Shown here one piece after another: positions 12,001 through 27,000 of a stretch of DNA of 64,000 nucleotides (its first letter is position 1; each line of letters opens with the position of its first letter). This stretch comes from Epinephelus fuscoguttatus (Eukaryota; Chordata; Actinopteri; Perciformes; Serranidae), in contig NC_064770.1 of NCBI RefSeq assembly GCF_011397635.1, positions 21,235,707 through 21,299,706 on the forward strand, written 5' to 3'. The position numbers and the translations under genes are program-made. The notes beneath the pieces are model-generated. The model made no database searches and was not told the DNA's origin. It saw only the letters and a program-made list of their open reading frames with translations.

Positions 12001-15000
12001 TTATTCTAGAAATTCTCCCCATGTTGCACATCACTATTGATGAATGGCAGTGTTCTTCGTGTTTGTAATCAGTCAGGCTTATGATGAAAAGACTGAGGGA
12101 GAGATAACAGCAGAATGCTCAGAGGACATCATTTATGTGTGTGTGTGTGTGTGTGTGTGTATACATCGATGCGCATGCACGTCCAACGTGCAGAGTCTCC
12201 TGGGGTAAACAGAGTCTCTGTGAATATGTCGCTGCCTTTTCGCAGCCGCAACTAAGCTACAGAAATCCTCCGCACTGTGCCAACATGGAGGTACACATGA
12301 ATATTCCCACTCAGTCTCTCACTCTCACTCACACCCTTGCACACACACATATTTTCGACAGACGTACATGCTGTCTTGTCGCGCAGGCGCACTCAGGCTG
12401 AGAGCAGGAGCAGGCACAGACGCACACACACACATGCATGCGCCTGCAGCCACACTGCCTGATTAGCTTGCGAGAGCTGTCTACAGCATCCAGGGAAATG
12501 GCGCAAGAGGCAGAGCATTGGAGGAGGAACGGCAGCCTGAAGCGGCAGGATTAGACCTCTGGCATTCTGGCCAGCTGAGGCATGGATTGACTTGGAGCAG
12601 GGGACTGGGCTACGGAGCTATCAGGAGGCAGCCTGACTGACTGTGGACTGACTGTGTGTTGCTGGGATCAGTGTGAGACGGCACAGGCGGGCTGATGCAC
12701 CGGTAGGACTGGGCCGGGCCTCTGGATCCGTACCGTGGGGGAGGGGCAGTCGACGCAGGGAGAGGGAGCCTGTTTTTCCAGACCACGGCTCTGGTGTGAT
12801 TCTTCAGCCTGACCGTCTGCTACAGGCCTGCTTGCATCCCTCTCTGTCTCTTTCTCTCTGTCCCTCTCTCATCCTCTTCATCCTTGTTTTCCTCTTGCTA
12901 TTGTCATCTGCTTCTCCCTCCCTCCTTCCCCGATGTTCCTGCTGTCATCCAAGCTCCCTTTACCACCATCATTCGATACCATGGTCATCTCTCCATCCTG
13001 CCGTCACCATCACTCTGTCCCTCTCACCTCCATCATCTAAATTTTTTATTACTGTTTGTCAAGCAGCTCTCGCAACATCATTTTTTCGTTCACATCTCTC
13101 TCACATTCCCACTCATCTCCTCCATCTGCTCCTCTCTGTGCCCTTCAGACAGTCCCTCGCTCCCTCTCCTTTTCTGTTTCCCTCCATCTTCCCTCTTTCG
13201 GGTTCCCATCCACCTCTACCCTGCAGTGACTGAAGATTTGGGTCAGTCTGCTCAGCAAATGGGATGAGATGTAGTCTCCACAGCAGCCGGATCCAGGGGG
13301 CTCCTGGTCTGCCCGTCAGGGGGACCCTCATCTTCGGACCACACTGAGGCTGGAGCCTGACTCTGGACTGACTGGGTGGCCTGCTCTGGAGTGCTGCATG
13401 TAGGCAAGGACAGTCTGCACCAGCAGCCCCTACCCTCACCCCCTTCCCCCCATTCCTTCGCCCCCATCTTGGGGCAGCCGTCACTCTGGAGTTTTCCGGC
13501 TTGACTGGCTGTGGCCTGTCCTCACACACCCTGACGACGCCCTCATGCCACTGGGGCACCCGCAGTGCCCCCTCTCCGCTACACTACCGCACCTCCTGCC
13601 TGTGCCATCGGCCCAAACCCCCTGTCACCCTCAACATGGGTGTGGTGGAAGCCATTGACCCGGCGCCATCCCCCTGCCCCTCGCCTGTACCAGGGGGCTA
13701 CAGGCTGCCCCGCTCCTCCAGCTACAGCCCCCTGCAGGGGAGGGCAGGGGCAGAGCTGGACCTCGGTGCGGCCGCTGGAGGGGTTCTGGACGGGGGTGGG
13801 ACGGCAGCGGAGCGCAGGACGCCCTTAGTGGACCTGTTCTGTGAGACCTGCTCCAGGCCCTGGCTCATTGGATGGTGGGACCAGGTAGGGCTCGGAGAGC
13901 TTGCAGAGGGCAAACAAGGCCTGGCAGTGGCCATCTTGGATAGATGTTGTGGACTCTTCAAGTGTTACTGCTACATCTAAGCATGCATTAACAACTCATT
14001 TACTTACTCCATGTTCTTGTATGTTGTCTGTATTTTAATCTGTGATGGTGTCAGTTTGTCAGTTATATATGTTTCTATGTGTTTACATGGGAACTTGTTC
14101 ATTATATACTGAATTTATGTGTTGGAGGAAGGTTTTCTGGGTCTGACAGTGGCTTTGTGAGACAATATAAGGCAGAATATCTATGAGTGTGTTCCTCTAC
14201 ATAATATATACATGAATCCACTAAAGGGGAACAGGGATAAAGGTACAGACTTTATTAACTTTGCTCAGTGTCCCCACATCGCAGCAGCACTGTAAACAAA
14301 AAGACAATATCTGGTCTACATTTCTGTCCTTTGAGAACACACCAGGCTGCTCAAAATCTAAGACAATAGCTTTGGGACTTTGTGACGATAAGTAGTCTAG
14401 CCATCTCTTCTGCACGTATGTTGCAGTGTCACATAATGTCCATTTCCATCCTCCACACCTGCGTCCCACATCCCTCTGTGTCTCTCTCCTGCTACCCTGA
14501 GGCTGGCCTCAATACAGACTCAAGGAAGCCAAGCGTATTGTCAGTGAAGGACAATGCTTATTGTCTCAGGACTGAGTAGATGTGTCTTTTTCTTTTGTCC
14601 TCATGTTGCCAACATGTTACGTTCACAGACATTGTGTGAGTTGTCTTTTATGTGTCAGGTTTGCATTAGATCGTGGCACTGTGTTGCCAAAACAAATTCT
14701 GGCTTTTGTCTTTGCTTTTTTCCCGAATGAAATAGGGCACATAAGGGTATATGAGTTTGCTCTCTGCTGATACGTATGCAGTCTGAATCAATCAGTTGTG
14801 CAGGTTGTGGTTCAGAGGAGGGTCACATTTAGCACGTGTGTTATTCGGTTATTGTTCTTTATGATCACAGGCAAATATAAAGCCCTCCTGTGTCCCTCAT
14901 GTATGCAGGTGTTTCTGTGTGTGTGTGTGTGTGTTCGTGGTCATGTCTGTGCAGCGTTCACATGTTTGCTTCATTAGTCAGTGTCAGAGGAAGAGTGTTG

Positions 15001-18000
15001 TTTGTCCTGGCACTCGGACTGGCACTGTGGAAGTGTTGGTTGGCAGCTATGACTCAGCGTTACAGCATTAGGGAAGGAAAGAGAGAGAGAGGGAGAGAGG
15101 GAGAGAGATAGAGAGGAGGTTTGGGCTCAGCCTGCCGCCTAAGTGTGCCACAGGGCTTGACTTGCTTTCCTGGCTCCTGGTGACTGATTCTGCCTGACTG
15201 CTTTTACGATTTGCTGTCAGAGCACCTATTTGCTCGGCCTATCATGTAGCGAGCGCCAGGCTGGATGGGGATGGGTGAAAAGGAGAGAGACAACTGAGAG
15301 GAAAAGAGTAGAAAGATGGAGGGAATGCACTGAGTGTGTGAAATGGCAGGGAAGGCAAAGTGGAGCATGTGACAGAGGAGGATTTCGGGGCTCGAGGGCA
15401 GTAGTGGAGAGTGTTGTTTACCTTGAGAGGAGAGGAGGGAGCAGATATAAGTAAGAGAGAGACGTAGAGAGGAAGACAGCAGAGGAGGGGAGGGTTGACC
15501 TTGGTAAAGGTCAGAGACACCTGCCTACTCCCTCAGATTGTCACCCAAGCAGCCACCGCTCTCACATCAAGCTGAAGGACTGACTGTGAGGAGGCAGTTG
15601 CCACGGCAACCGCTCTGGTTGCCATGGAGATTGTTATGTGTGAAAGATCAGTCAGTAGGACACAGACTGAAGGGGTCTTGTCCGAATCGCATTGTGCCTT
15701 CACATGACTCTGTGCGACAGGTGAACTATCGATCCTCCACCGGCTGCCTTTATCCATAGAAATAAAAGAATGACCGAGAACATTCAGGAACAGTGTTCTT
15801 CTGTCTGCGGGGATAATGTATTCACTTAATCACATTTGTGCCTGTACTGCAAGGACCTGCAGACTGGTTGCTCATGATTACAGCTGTAGATGTATGGAAA
15901 AATGTATATCACATTATTGCAGCATATAAAAACATGCTTAACAAAATGCGAGCACACAGAAATGGGGTATTGAACAGTATGTTCTCAAAAAGACGAGGCA
16001 TGATGCATCACTGATTTTCTCACCCTTTAGTGAATGGAGCCAGAATGAGGGTGATAATTTATTTTCTCATATTTGACTCACAGGAAGGTTTTGTTTTTTT
16101 TATCTGTTAGCGCAAAGGGAATCTAAAGAACAATGTTAAAGGAATACTTCAACCACAGATGATCATTTGTATATCAAATGCTCACCCGTTTTACAGTGAA
16201 CTTGTAAAGAAATCGTTGTTTTTCTTGCATGCCTCCGCTGCATGAAGAACATTTGCATTTAACAACAGCAAAATTTTATCAAAACATCTGTCTACAAACT
16301 CTAAAACAACTCACACAGTATAATCCAAGTGTCATTTATTCAGTCGTATGCTCAGCACTTCCGAAACACATGCATTTTCTTTAAAACCTTACTATTTAAA
16401 ACACTAAGAGTAGAGCGCCTGGGCAAGCATGTGCATGTGTGCATTTTCCCAGTCATGCTACTCAGCCAAGCCTAAGTTTTACCTGGTAAGTTCTGGTGAA
16501 AATACATGTGTTTAGGAAGTACTGAGAAGGTAAGATAAGGTAAGGTAAGGTAAGGTAAGGTAAGGTAATACTGTCCCCAGGGGGCAATTTGGGATACAGA
16601 CCAGATAACACGCAGAATGCAGAATCACACACTGTCATGGACAATTAGTGGTCACCGCTGGTTAAGATAAGCGATAGCAGACGGAACAAAGGATGATCTG
16701 TAACGTTTAGTGCTACATTTAGGGAGGCAAACCCCTTGGATATGGACAATATATCTGAACAAATGAGACTTGTATTATACTGCACGAGTTGTGTGAACAT
16801 TTGTAAATGGATGTTGTGATACGGTTTTGCTGTTGTTAAACGTGGTCCCCATTTACTCCAAATGGTCCAAGAATTTGATGTACAAATGACTATTTTGTGG
16901 GTGAAGGATTTCTTAATTTTGAGGGTTTGCCAATCTGCACATCTCTACATGTTGGATATGCCAGTAACCCTTTATGTTACATGTACTCTGTAAGTGCCAT
17001 TCAAGTCATTAACTTTCTGTTTTTCTGTCTGTCCTTCCTACAGTTCAAGAGGATGTTGAACAGGGAGCTGTCCCATTTGTCAGAGATGAGTCGCTCAGGG
17101 AACCAGGTGTCAGAATACATCTCCACTACCTTTCTAGGTAAAGCAAACCTGCCATCCATTCAACCTCAGGTCAAGCACAACCCATAAGTCTTCATCTTGT
17201 CTGACCTCTGACTCTTGCCCCTCACCCAGATAAGCAGAACGAGGTGGAGATCCCATCCCCGACTTTGAGGGAGAGGGAGAAGCCAATGTGTCACATCAGT
17301 GGTGTGAAGAAGCTCACGCACAGCTCCAGCCTTTCAAACTCCATCACGCCTCGATTTGGCGTCAAGACTGAACACGAGGACGCGTTAGCCAGGGTAAATA
17401 CATCATTATCTTTCTATTTTTATTGTTGTTGTATTGTGTTCGTGATTAATGTTTCCACGCTGCCTTGTTGCAACAAAAAATCCTCATGTGAGACAATAAA
17501 GACCTGAACTGAGCTGAACTAAATGGAAAAGCAGCTCAAGCAGTAAGTTATTGCATAGAACAACAAGAAACAGATAAGGATCTCCTGTCACTCTTCTCTA
17601 CATACTCTACCTCTCTATGTGAATATGATTTTGTTATGTGCACATGCATTTCAGTACACATTTCTGTAGCTTTCTCTGACCAGCTGTTTGCCCGCTTATG
17701 TGAACAGCTGAAGGTAAAATGCCCCCCAAGAAGCTGTTGTTGTCATACAGTACGCAATTCCACACCTGCTAAGGAGTTTACAATTGGAAAACATTTCCAC
17801 AACTTTACAGATCACCTGTAACTGAGAATCTTCTTAGGTCAATCAGTCATTAAATATTCTCTTGTTACTTCAGAGCAAAAGAAGATCAAAACTTTTACCT
17901 AATGTTAGAAACACAACTGTTAAAGCCTGGTGGAAAAAAGGAAGGTTGGAAGTACTTGAGGGATAGCTGTCCTCCTTCTTGCCAGTATGGGGATCACGCA

Positions 18001-21000
18001 ATTGGTCTGCAACGAAGACCCTTCATCCTGCCTGCTTTCCTTTTTAAATACAGAATCAAACAATGCAAGCATAACGCTGCTCCAGTCTGTGATTTCAGAC
18101 CGCATGCCAGCGTTCTGGAAGAAAAAGAGGCATGATGGAAGTGATGCATCACACAACAGCGTTGGCCGCCAGTGTGACATATAACATATGCGTTGGCAGT
18201 GCTTTCTAGACGACAACAATGGCACAACATGGCAACAACAATCATTTACCATCTCTGTTATGTGGCAGCTGATTGTATCCTCTGCTTGGAGGGTAATGAG
18301 CTCTTGGGCCTCATTGTCTCCCTAGCTTGTGCACATTTTTGGCTGCTGTTCTTCCTTGAGTTAGCTGCTAACTGCTATTAGCTGCTTTTAAAATCTCCTG
18401 GCGTTGGGTCGCACACATAAGACAATGTCAAAACGTTCCATCCTACCTAGGGAGTGTCACTACTGGGTATTTATATGAAGCAAAAATACTTCTTTCGATT
18501 GATTGATTACATGAGAAATATTTTAGATACCTTCAGATGCATAAAGCCAGTTTGTTCTTCACCAAAAACACACTGACCTTTGTCATCAGTCTTCTCTGCT
18601 GGAGGACATAGTTCTGTTAGATGGAAGAAATGCATCCTGGGGTTTGGGTATAGAACACTTTCTAAATCTGATAAAGGCAAACCTGCATTCACGCACCAAG
18701 ATTGGAATAAAGAGCTAAATATAGACTCTGATGAAGCAACTAGGTTACCGATATGGAAATCGGCAAATAACATTTCAGTTTTTAATAGGACGAAGGAAAC
18801 TCAATTTAGACCACTACACCGGCTGCAGATTACTCCCATCTCAGATATAAAATGGATCACAATAAATCTGAGCAGTGCAGAAAGTGCAATGCTGTGGCTG
18901 GGAGTTTTGTTCGTTGTGTTTGGATTTGTAAATACTTCAATATTGGAAGAACATAGTGAATAGATAGACCATGCCTAATTCTTGACATTAAAAGGACCTT
19001 ATATGTCTATTTGGGCTGCCAGGCACACAACTTTAAAGTGTACATTCCAAAAGACTTAAATGTGTCCTTACTGTCTGTGAAAGAAAAAATATATTGCTGC
19101 AATAGATAGACTGAAAACCTCTAACAATAGCTGGGTGGCACAAGGTTATTTGTGACACAATATCTGTGGAATATTTGACAGACGGGTTTAAATGTATGGT
19201 TAAGGTATCCCATAAGAAGTGGTCCCTGAGCAGCGTTTGTGTTAAAGGGTCTGATGGATCACAGTTAGGAAACCACATGATGTACTAATGCATAACTGAT
19301 TTGCTATGGGGTTGCATGGATTGCACTATATACTGTAGGTGCTTAAGTGTTAAGTGCTTTACTTAACGGGAGTGCAAGACTTGGATGTAATGCTGTATCT
19401 AATGGGGGGTGATCCCTCCTTAATTATTTATATTATTTTGTAATTGTTTTGTTTTTGATTTGTGATATGGCCTCTCCCTTTTTGGTACTGTTCTCTTTGT
19501 TGGCTTGTCTTTGCTTTTGTCTGTACTGCTCTGTGTATTTAGTTTTTTGTTAGTGTTTTTGATGCTGTACAGCAGTGATAACCAACTTAAAACCCATGTG
19601 CCAAATCTGGCCCTGGATAGGGTGCCACACGGCCTACCAACCATTTTCTAATTCACAATGAAAATAAATTCATTCACACTGGAAATTTGTCTTTTTACTT
19701 TAAATGTAATTAAGGTGCAAGAGTGCATATGCAACAAAACAAGACTGTAAAAAATATCTGGGCTAAGCCCTGAATGTCATAAACACCTAAAAACACCCCT
19801 GCATACACCTAGCCTGTGCGGGGCTGCTGCAACTGGATTTGCCTTGTTTATTAATTTTATCAAATAAATATTATTATTTTTTGTTTATCAACTGACCCCT
19901 GGATGTTGCGTATCCCTGCTGTACTGCATATAGGGAAGTACAAACTGTCTTTGACAGGAATGCAATTCTTTAGTGTGTGACATTGGGTGTTTTCACACTT
20001 GGTCCTTTTCAGCCCTCTAAACAGACTCAAAGCGGTGACACAGCATTTTTTGTGCATGTGTGAACAAACTGAACTCATACCACCTTGCGAGCCTGAGTTT
20101 GGATTGCTTCAAGTCTGCAGTGTGGTTCACTTAACCTGTGCCTTGTGAACGCAAAGCGCTCCAGGTTCGCTTTGCTCTTTGCCATTCTACTTAGCCCTCT
20201 AGATCACATGCTGTTGCACTGGGACGCTTGAAAAAACGACAAAACCACGTCTGCCTGTAACACTTGCAAGGACGCAGGACAAGGAGTAGTTTGGTCCACG
20301 GAAGATACTGCACATCTCTAGATGTGGAATGTGGAATACATCAAACAGCGACAGACTAGCACAGACACACTGAGGTTTTCCTCCAATTTTAAGTTCATCA
20401 GAAAGCGAGGGGCTTCCTAACCACACTGCAGTGCCACGTCAAAGTAAAAATAAAACTATATCAAGCTGAAGCTGATCAGAAAGAGAACCGAGTCCCTTTT
20501 CTGTTGGTCCACTTTTTGGTGCACTTTAAGAGAACTGAAGTCGGTTTGTTTGAAAAGGACTATTTGTGAAAACACCCATAGTCTTTCCCTTTGATACTGT
20601 ATGGCCTGTATCCTAAGGTTCAATAAAGAAATTGAGAAAACTGCTGGCACTGGTCCATGACATCAGAGCCAGAGCAAGCACTTGTTCTTTCTCACTGTGG
20701 AAAAATGTTTTGCTGTGGAGGAGAAACCAATTTCCCTACTGGCAAACACCACACCACGAAGTCATGTAGCCATAAAACATGTTTCATGCTGCATGTCTCA
20801 AACAACCTTATTCTAATCTAATCCAAAGAATCTAATCCAAAGAACCCACCACTGTAGTGTAGTGCATCTTTATGGTTGAATTTTGATGGCAGTGTGATAT
20901 AGATTGTGGTACTGATGTGTGTTAATGTTCTCTGTTGTGCTTTCAGGAGCTGAACGACTTGAACAAGTGGGGCCTTAATATCTTTCATGTGGCAGAGTTC

Positions 21001-24000
21001 TCAAATAACCGACCCCTCAGCTGCATAATGTTTGCCATCTTCCAGGTGAGAGACAAAGACACACTTCGCTTTAACTCACAGTGGATAATATAGTGTGTAT
21101 CATGTAGCGTGACTTATCTATGACTGTCTCTGCTGCAGGAAAGAGATCTACTGAAGACCTTTCGGATCCCCATCGATACGTTTGTCACCTATGTGATGAC
21201 CCTGGAGGACCACTACCATGCCAATGTGGCCTACCACAACAGCCTCCACGCTGCAGATGTCACTCAGTCTACTCATGTACTGCTATCCACACCGGCTCTA
21301 GATGTAAGTACCTCTATACGTCTGCCACTACACATCCAACTTCACATGCACAGACTTTGACAAATACACAGAATTAACCCAGTATAATTAATACCTAAAA
21401 TAATAGAGCTATAGTTGCATAAATGTTTAAGGTCTATTCATCTGAGTTTATTTGATTTATTTACAGATTTATATACAGAGTATTATTTTTTTGGTTAATG
21501 CTACAATTACTGCGCCAAATCATTTCGTTGTGTGTACCAGGCCCTGTACAAAGAATACAGTGGTCAAAGGCACATTGCAAACAGCAGTTTGACTAACTGT
21601 TACCCCCTTTTTCTCTTAAATTTCACAGGCTGTGTTCACTGATTTAGAGATACTAGCTGCGTTATTTGCTGCTGCCATCCACGATGTGGACCATCCTGGA
21701 GTGTCCAACCAATTCCTCATAAACACAAGTGAGTTGAAGTGAGATTAAGACACAAACAAACATGTGAAATATGAAAAGAAATGTAGGATGGGAAAAAACA
21801 AAGGACATCATGATGGCAAGAACAAACAAAAAGCTGCTTTTGTGTAAAAATCTAAATGGTTCAGGCTTGAGTACACCTGCACAACAAAAGGACGAAAGCT
21901 ATAAAAGACCCAGTATAATGATGACAGGTCTCATGTTTTCCCAACTAAAAGTTTCTGATTTCAGAACGACCATGAGGCAGGTAGCTAAGATCCACTATGT
22001 AAGAATCAGATGAGGCCACTTTTCTGGGTCAGCTATTCTGATAATGCCTGTCATTCATTGTCTTTCTCCCCAGAAAAGGTTTGTCTTAATTGTTATTTTT
22101 AAACTCTGATTTCAAGTATCTATCATGACAGTGTTAATGTACATTAGGGCAGTTTTATGTTTCCTTTGCCTCATAATAAAATGCTTCCATCCTCGTAATC
22201 ACATTATAACTAATCACAATGCTGCACAGCACTGGAAAATTAATTTTAGGCGACAGTGCTCTACAGACCATTATGAACTGAGATGTGTGTACATGAAGTA
22301 TTTTGACTTGAAGAATTTTAAGTATTGACATTTAGAGGCTCTAAACTTGGTCTATGTGGTTATTTTAAAGGTATACTATGCAGGATTGTCACTTTCTGTT
22401 TGCAAACATGTTAGAGTGCTTTCAGACCTAGAGTTGTCTTGCTTTGGTCTGAATCAGGGACTAATTTTGTTACACAATCACATAATTGCCTAGAGTTGGT
22501 TCGTGTTCTCACGGCAGCATTTACAAGCGGACCAGATAAAATGTCTGGGTGAGAAAGCTGCTCTTGATTGGTCAGAATTTCCATGTGGGAAAAATCCAGG
22601 AAGTGAACAAAACGTTGAAGAAGAGTCCAAGATAAATGCACCACTTCCTAATGTCACAATGGAGGGACAACTACGCAGGTTGATTTTAGCGCTGGTCATC
22701 GTGGACTATATTGCTGTCATTGTTCATTTTAGTCAAACCATACAGTTTGAAAACGAGGCGCGGCTCCAACTGTTTTGATGCATTGGATGTGCTGAATGTG
22801 CATATTAAGGCAGTACAGGAGGAGGTGCACATTAATAATCCTCCAGAACTGTAATATGCTCGTGTTTAACCCAAACAATGTGTCATGTGACTGCAGTTGG
22901 TTAAGATCGAGGTCGGAACACGTTCTCACCACAAACGAACTGCACCAGAGTTTGTTTCACCTCTTTTTTTTGCGCTGTGTCTCCTGGGTGCCTGTTGGTT
23001 ATAGTCTGGCACTTGGTCGCTACCTTTTTGTAAAGCCTGTGTTCCTGTGGGCTCCGGCAACAGTAAACCCCTGAGCTTGCCTCAGAAAATCTAAATGCAC
23101 AAACCTGCTATTTTTAAATATCCCATGGAGAGAGACTCTCACCTCAACCTGTTTTATTTTATTCAGAAAATGTCGGCGTGCAGGTTTGTTGTGCGTACGA
23201 TAAACGAGGTGCAGACTTCCATCTGTGTCACCTGTAATAAGGAAATACAGTGAGTGATGGACAGAGCAGTGAGTGACAACAACCCTGACCACATTTAAGA
23301 GTACTGTTTGCAGTGGAAATGCTGAACGGACCTAGGGTCTAAGTACCATGTCTCTTTTGGTTCCAAAGGTACCATACTGAAAGTATTTGGTGGAAATGGG
23401 CCTTTTTTGCCCTTGGTGCTGCAGTCATCCTCAGTTTCAGTTAAAAAGCACCCTTTTTGCTTGTGGTTCTATTTTTTAAGCACATTGATCTGTTTAGTGT
23501 AAATTGTGCTTTCAGTTGTTCTAAATGTAGATATTTGACTCTAAAGCTTGATTTGAACTCTGCCTCTTCCTAACATCAACTGAGTGGTTGTATATTTTAG
23601 AACACTGCCACCACAGTCTGATTCTAAAATGGTGATGAGCTGATGTGTTGATGGGGTGATGCAAATCACTGTATGTGTTTTTGACTCACTCTGTATGTGT
23701 TGTATGGTGCTTCCCTCAGACTCAGAGCTAGCCCTGATGTACAATGATGAGTCTGTGCTTGAGAACCATCACCTAGCTGTGGGCTTCAAGCTGCTTCACG
23801 AGGACAACTGTGACATCTTCCAGAACCTCAGCAAGAGGCAGAGACAGAGCCTGAGGAAACTTGTAATTGATATGGTGAGTGTTGATGGCACTCTGATTCT
23901 GAAGATATTCCTTGTCTCCTACAGCACCACCTTTCTGTTCTCCATCTCTCTAGTTTTTTCTTCTCTAATGAACTCCTCTCATGTTTCTTCCCAGGTTTTG

Positions 24001-27000
24001 GCAACAGATATGTCGAAACACATGAGTTTGCTGGCAGACCTCAAGACTATGGTGGAAACCAAGAAAGTGACAAGTTCTGGAGTACTGCTGCTCGACCATT
24101 ACACTGATCGGATACAGGTGAGATCTTTCACTTCATTTACAAGAAACTTCAATCAGCAGCTGAGCCATTTAGCAGATGTTCTGATTCTGAGTCTGTCACA
24201 AAAGAACTGAGCATTACTGAAGCATGGATCTGATGTATCCAATAAATAAATTCAAGGGTGAATTCACAAAAGGACTGCACGGCTTTTGCAGCTGCTAAAC
24301 CTGCACAAACAAGACAAAAAGAAATGTGTAATTCTCAAAGCACTTGCAAAGGGTGAAATGTATCCCTAACAGTGATGCCAAGTAAATAGCGTCTTGTTCC
24401 TGTGCTCGTTGCACATATTTCAATGAGGAAATATGCACAGATTTGGCCAAAAATTTGCTCCATTCAATGCAAATGAGCCTCATTGTATTAACAGTCTGAT
24501 TCACAAAGATCAGTGCTAACAGGCACGAAGTTACACTGAAATTATGAGCATCTTTAGAAAGCTGGTGGTAACTGACTGACTAACTGACAGACTGGAATAT
24601 TAATAAATCCTAACTGCTTTCTCTCTGCTATGTTTAAATTCCTTGCTTGAAGTTTTGAGGAATGTCTCTGCACTTTGTTAGCCAGGACCTTAAGCTCAGT
24701 CTGAATTGTAATCAGACGCAAAAGGATGCAATACTTTATGGGCATGTGTTTGTGCTGTTCTATCAGCGGCGTCACATCTTTTCTGAAGTGAGCCTTGAGA
24801 CAGGCAGATAGCGGTGGCAAGTATTGCATAATTCATGGTGCTATCAGCGGCCACAGTGCGTTCTTTGTGAATTTGCTTGTTAGACTGTTAAAAAAAGGGG
24901 GTTGTGTTTAAGATGAAGGCTCGGCAAGATGTAAACACTGCTTTGGCTAGAGTTGAAGTGGAGCTTACAGCACAGTGTAGGTGGCTGGACAGAACACCAA
25001 CTCAGATGAAGACTAGTTGATACTCCTGCATCAAAATATTGCACCCTTGCAGGACGCGGCTCGTACGTGGGAGATATGGGAGATAACTTACATGCACCTC
25101 CTCAGAATGTCATGGCACGTAGTGGCAACACTGGGTACATAGTCTCATGTAGCCAGACCTATCTCCACAGCACTGTGTCATGATTTTGGTATAGGAGGGA
25201 AATGCTCTGGGTTGTTTGTATTTCTCTAAAGCAGTCACAAGCTTCTTGGGTGGTGCTAAGCTCAGGATGCAGCGACTATGCCCTTGCAAAACAGTAGCAT
25301 GAATGTAGCGGATGGGGAGGAGAATGCTGGCTGAAATTGCTGCCCATTGGCATGTGCATACCCACAGTCTACATCCAGTGAGTCAGACGACTGTGTACAT
25401 GGACACCACAAGAACTTGTCTGTCTGGGCTTTTTTTGTATTTTCTCCAACCCATGACCACTGCTGGTAACATTAATAGATAGTTAAGGCAACACATAGCA
25501 GGAGGTAGAGCCACAGGATGTGCTGCTGATCCACATCTAGAGGATTTGGTAATCAAAGACTTTGCTTAAAGGCAGAATGTATAGACTCATAATCCCTCTC
25601 AAACATCTTTTATTTAGTGTGTGGCGGTGTCTCCATCTGCAGAGACCCTGCACCTGCCTGTATTCACTTATTTTCCTGTGTTCTGGACGTTTCTGTGTGT
25701 CAACCTTTGGGCAGTGGTGTGTAGACCCCTACTCAACAAATGCACACATGGTGTAAGGTCAGGACTCTTTAAAAACGTAGCGACCAGGTACCACATCATA
25801 AGCATGCATCCAAGAGGAGCTGTTGAGCCAGGGAGGATGGGCAAACATTAAATGTTGTGTTTACAAATCACAACTGACAAATCCTACTCATCGTGCCTTT
25901 AAGTACTTGATGGATGAAGTAGGTGTCACTTTGTTTTGTCAATGAAGACAGAGAGATGTTGCGTGGGGTAATATTTTGCTGAAAGCAAGAGCTGCTCAGT
26001 ATTATCTAAACTGTGTTTGATGGACTGGATGATGTCAGCCAGGCATGTAGAAATATATTTGACCTGAGTGTCAAAAATTTGAATCAGAGGTTCATGAAGA
26101 CGACCATGGGAAGGTAACATGCCCAGAGACGTAAAGACAGGAAGGGGTGCAGCGTTGGTTCAGTATGCCAGTTTGAATCCTGAATGATTGAGGTCCAACA
26201 AGTGTTTTTATGGGAAATGTCTGATTCAAGAGTTTTGGAAAGGAATTAAAAAAAACAACACTAGTCTGTAGTTGTTGACTGTACATACGTGATGAGTTCG
26301 TCATTAGCATTGGAGAAATTAGGTAACTTCAAAGTACACAGCCAGATGTGGTTGCTAACACCACCTGAAAATAAGTTTCTGCACCTTTTTGCAGGCAAAG
26401 GAGAGAACAAAGTTGAAGTCCCCATAAAACAAAATTCATTTTCCCTGTTTTTATCCTGTGTCCCTGTGTTAATTGATCATTTATCTCTTATTATATGACA
26501 AATATATGTCAAAAAGTCAGCATCAGACGATCCCTGTCTTTTCTTTTCAGGTGTGTTTACAAAAGTTCATCCAATCAAATGAGACTTTGGACAACTAGTT
26601 AGCCACACTAGTCATAAAGACCGCACTTCAGTGCTTGTGGGTTGTAGTAGCTAACAGAGCAATGACAAGAGAGATAGGAAGATATGTGTGTTTGTATATC
26701 AGTTAGCAAAACCTTTGTTTTCATTTCCAAAACAATGTGTTGGAGGTCTTATTCATTCAGCTCTCCCTCGTCGTCCTCCTCCTGACTTAACTTCGAGGGA
26801 GGCGTGCGTGGTCAGTCCGCTCAGCAGCTGACTTAGCTGTAGCTCTGTATTGTGCTCACCTGCCCACTTTTAAACGGTCTAATCAAATGCAAAGGATTTG
26901 ATTGAAATCCCTGTAGGAACTGTTGCTGCATTCACAAGCTCATTAGATAGTCGCATCTCTGAGATGGGAAGTTGTTCTGCCAACTGTGGTGTGTTCATGA

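Larger units (their letters stand above)
13885..17043 (+). other. pde4a intron between alternative first exon and exon 7
   Basis: No coding sequence supported. Contains the fold-back element at 16136-16916 and short purine-rich tracts (15070-15120, 15280-15490). Confidence 0.6.

Noticed and set aside
12673..13233. 186-residue frame in the C/T-rich tract
   Set aside because: Ser/Pro/Leu-rich low-complexity translation of a pyrimidine tract, no family resemblance; more likely 5' UTR or intron.
16897..17187. Open frame reading from intron into pde4a exon 7
   Set aside because: The upstream part covers the end of a fold-back MITE and the pyrimidine tract; the real exon begins at 17044.
22503..22778. 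91-residue frame in a pde4a intron
   Set aside because: Lies in sequence that looks like a decayed MITE; no recognisable domain.
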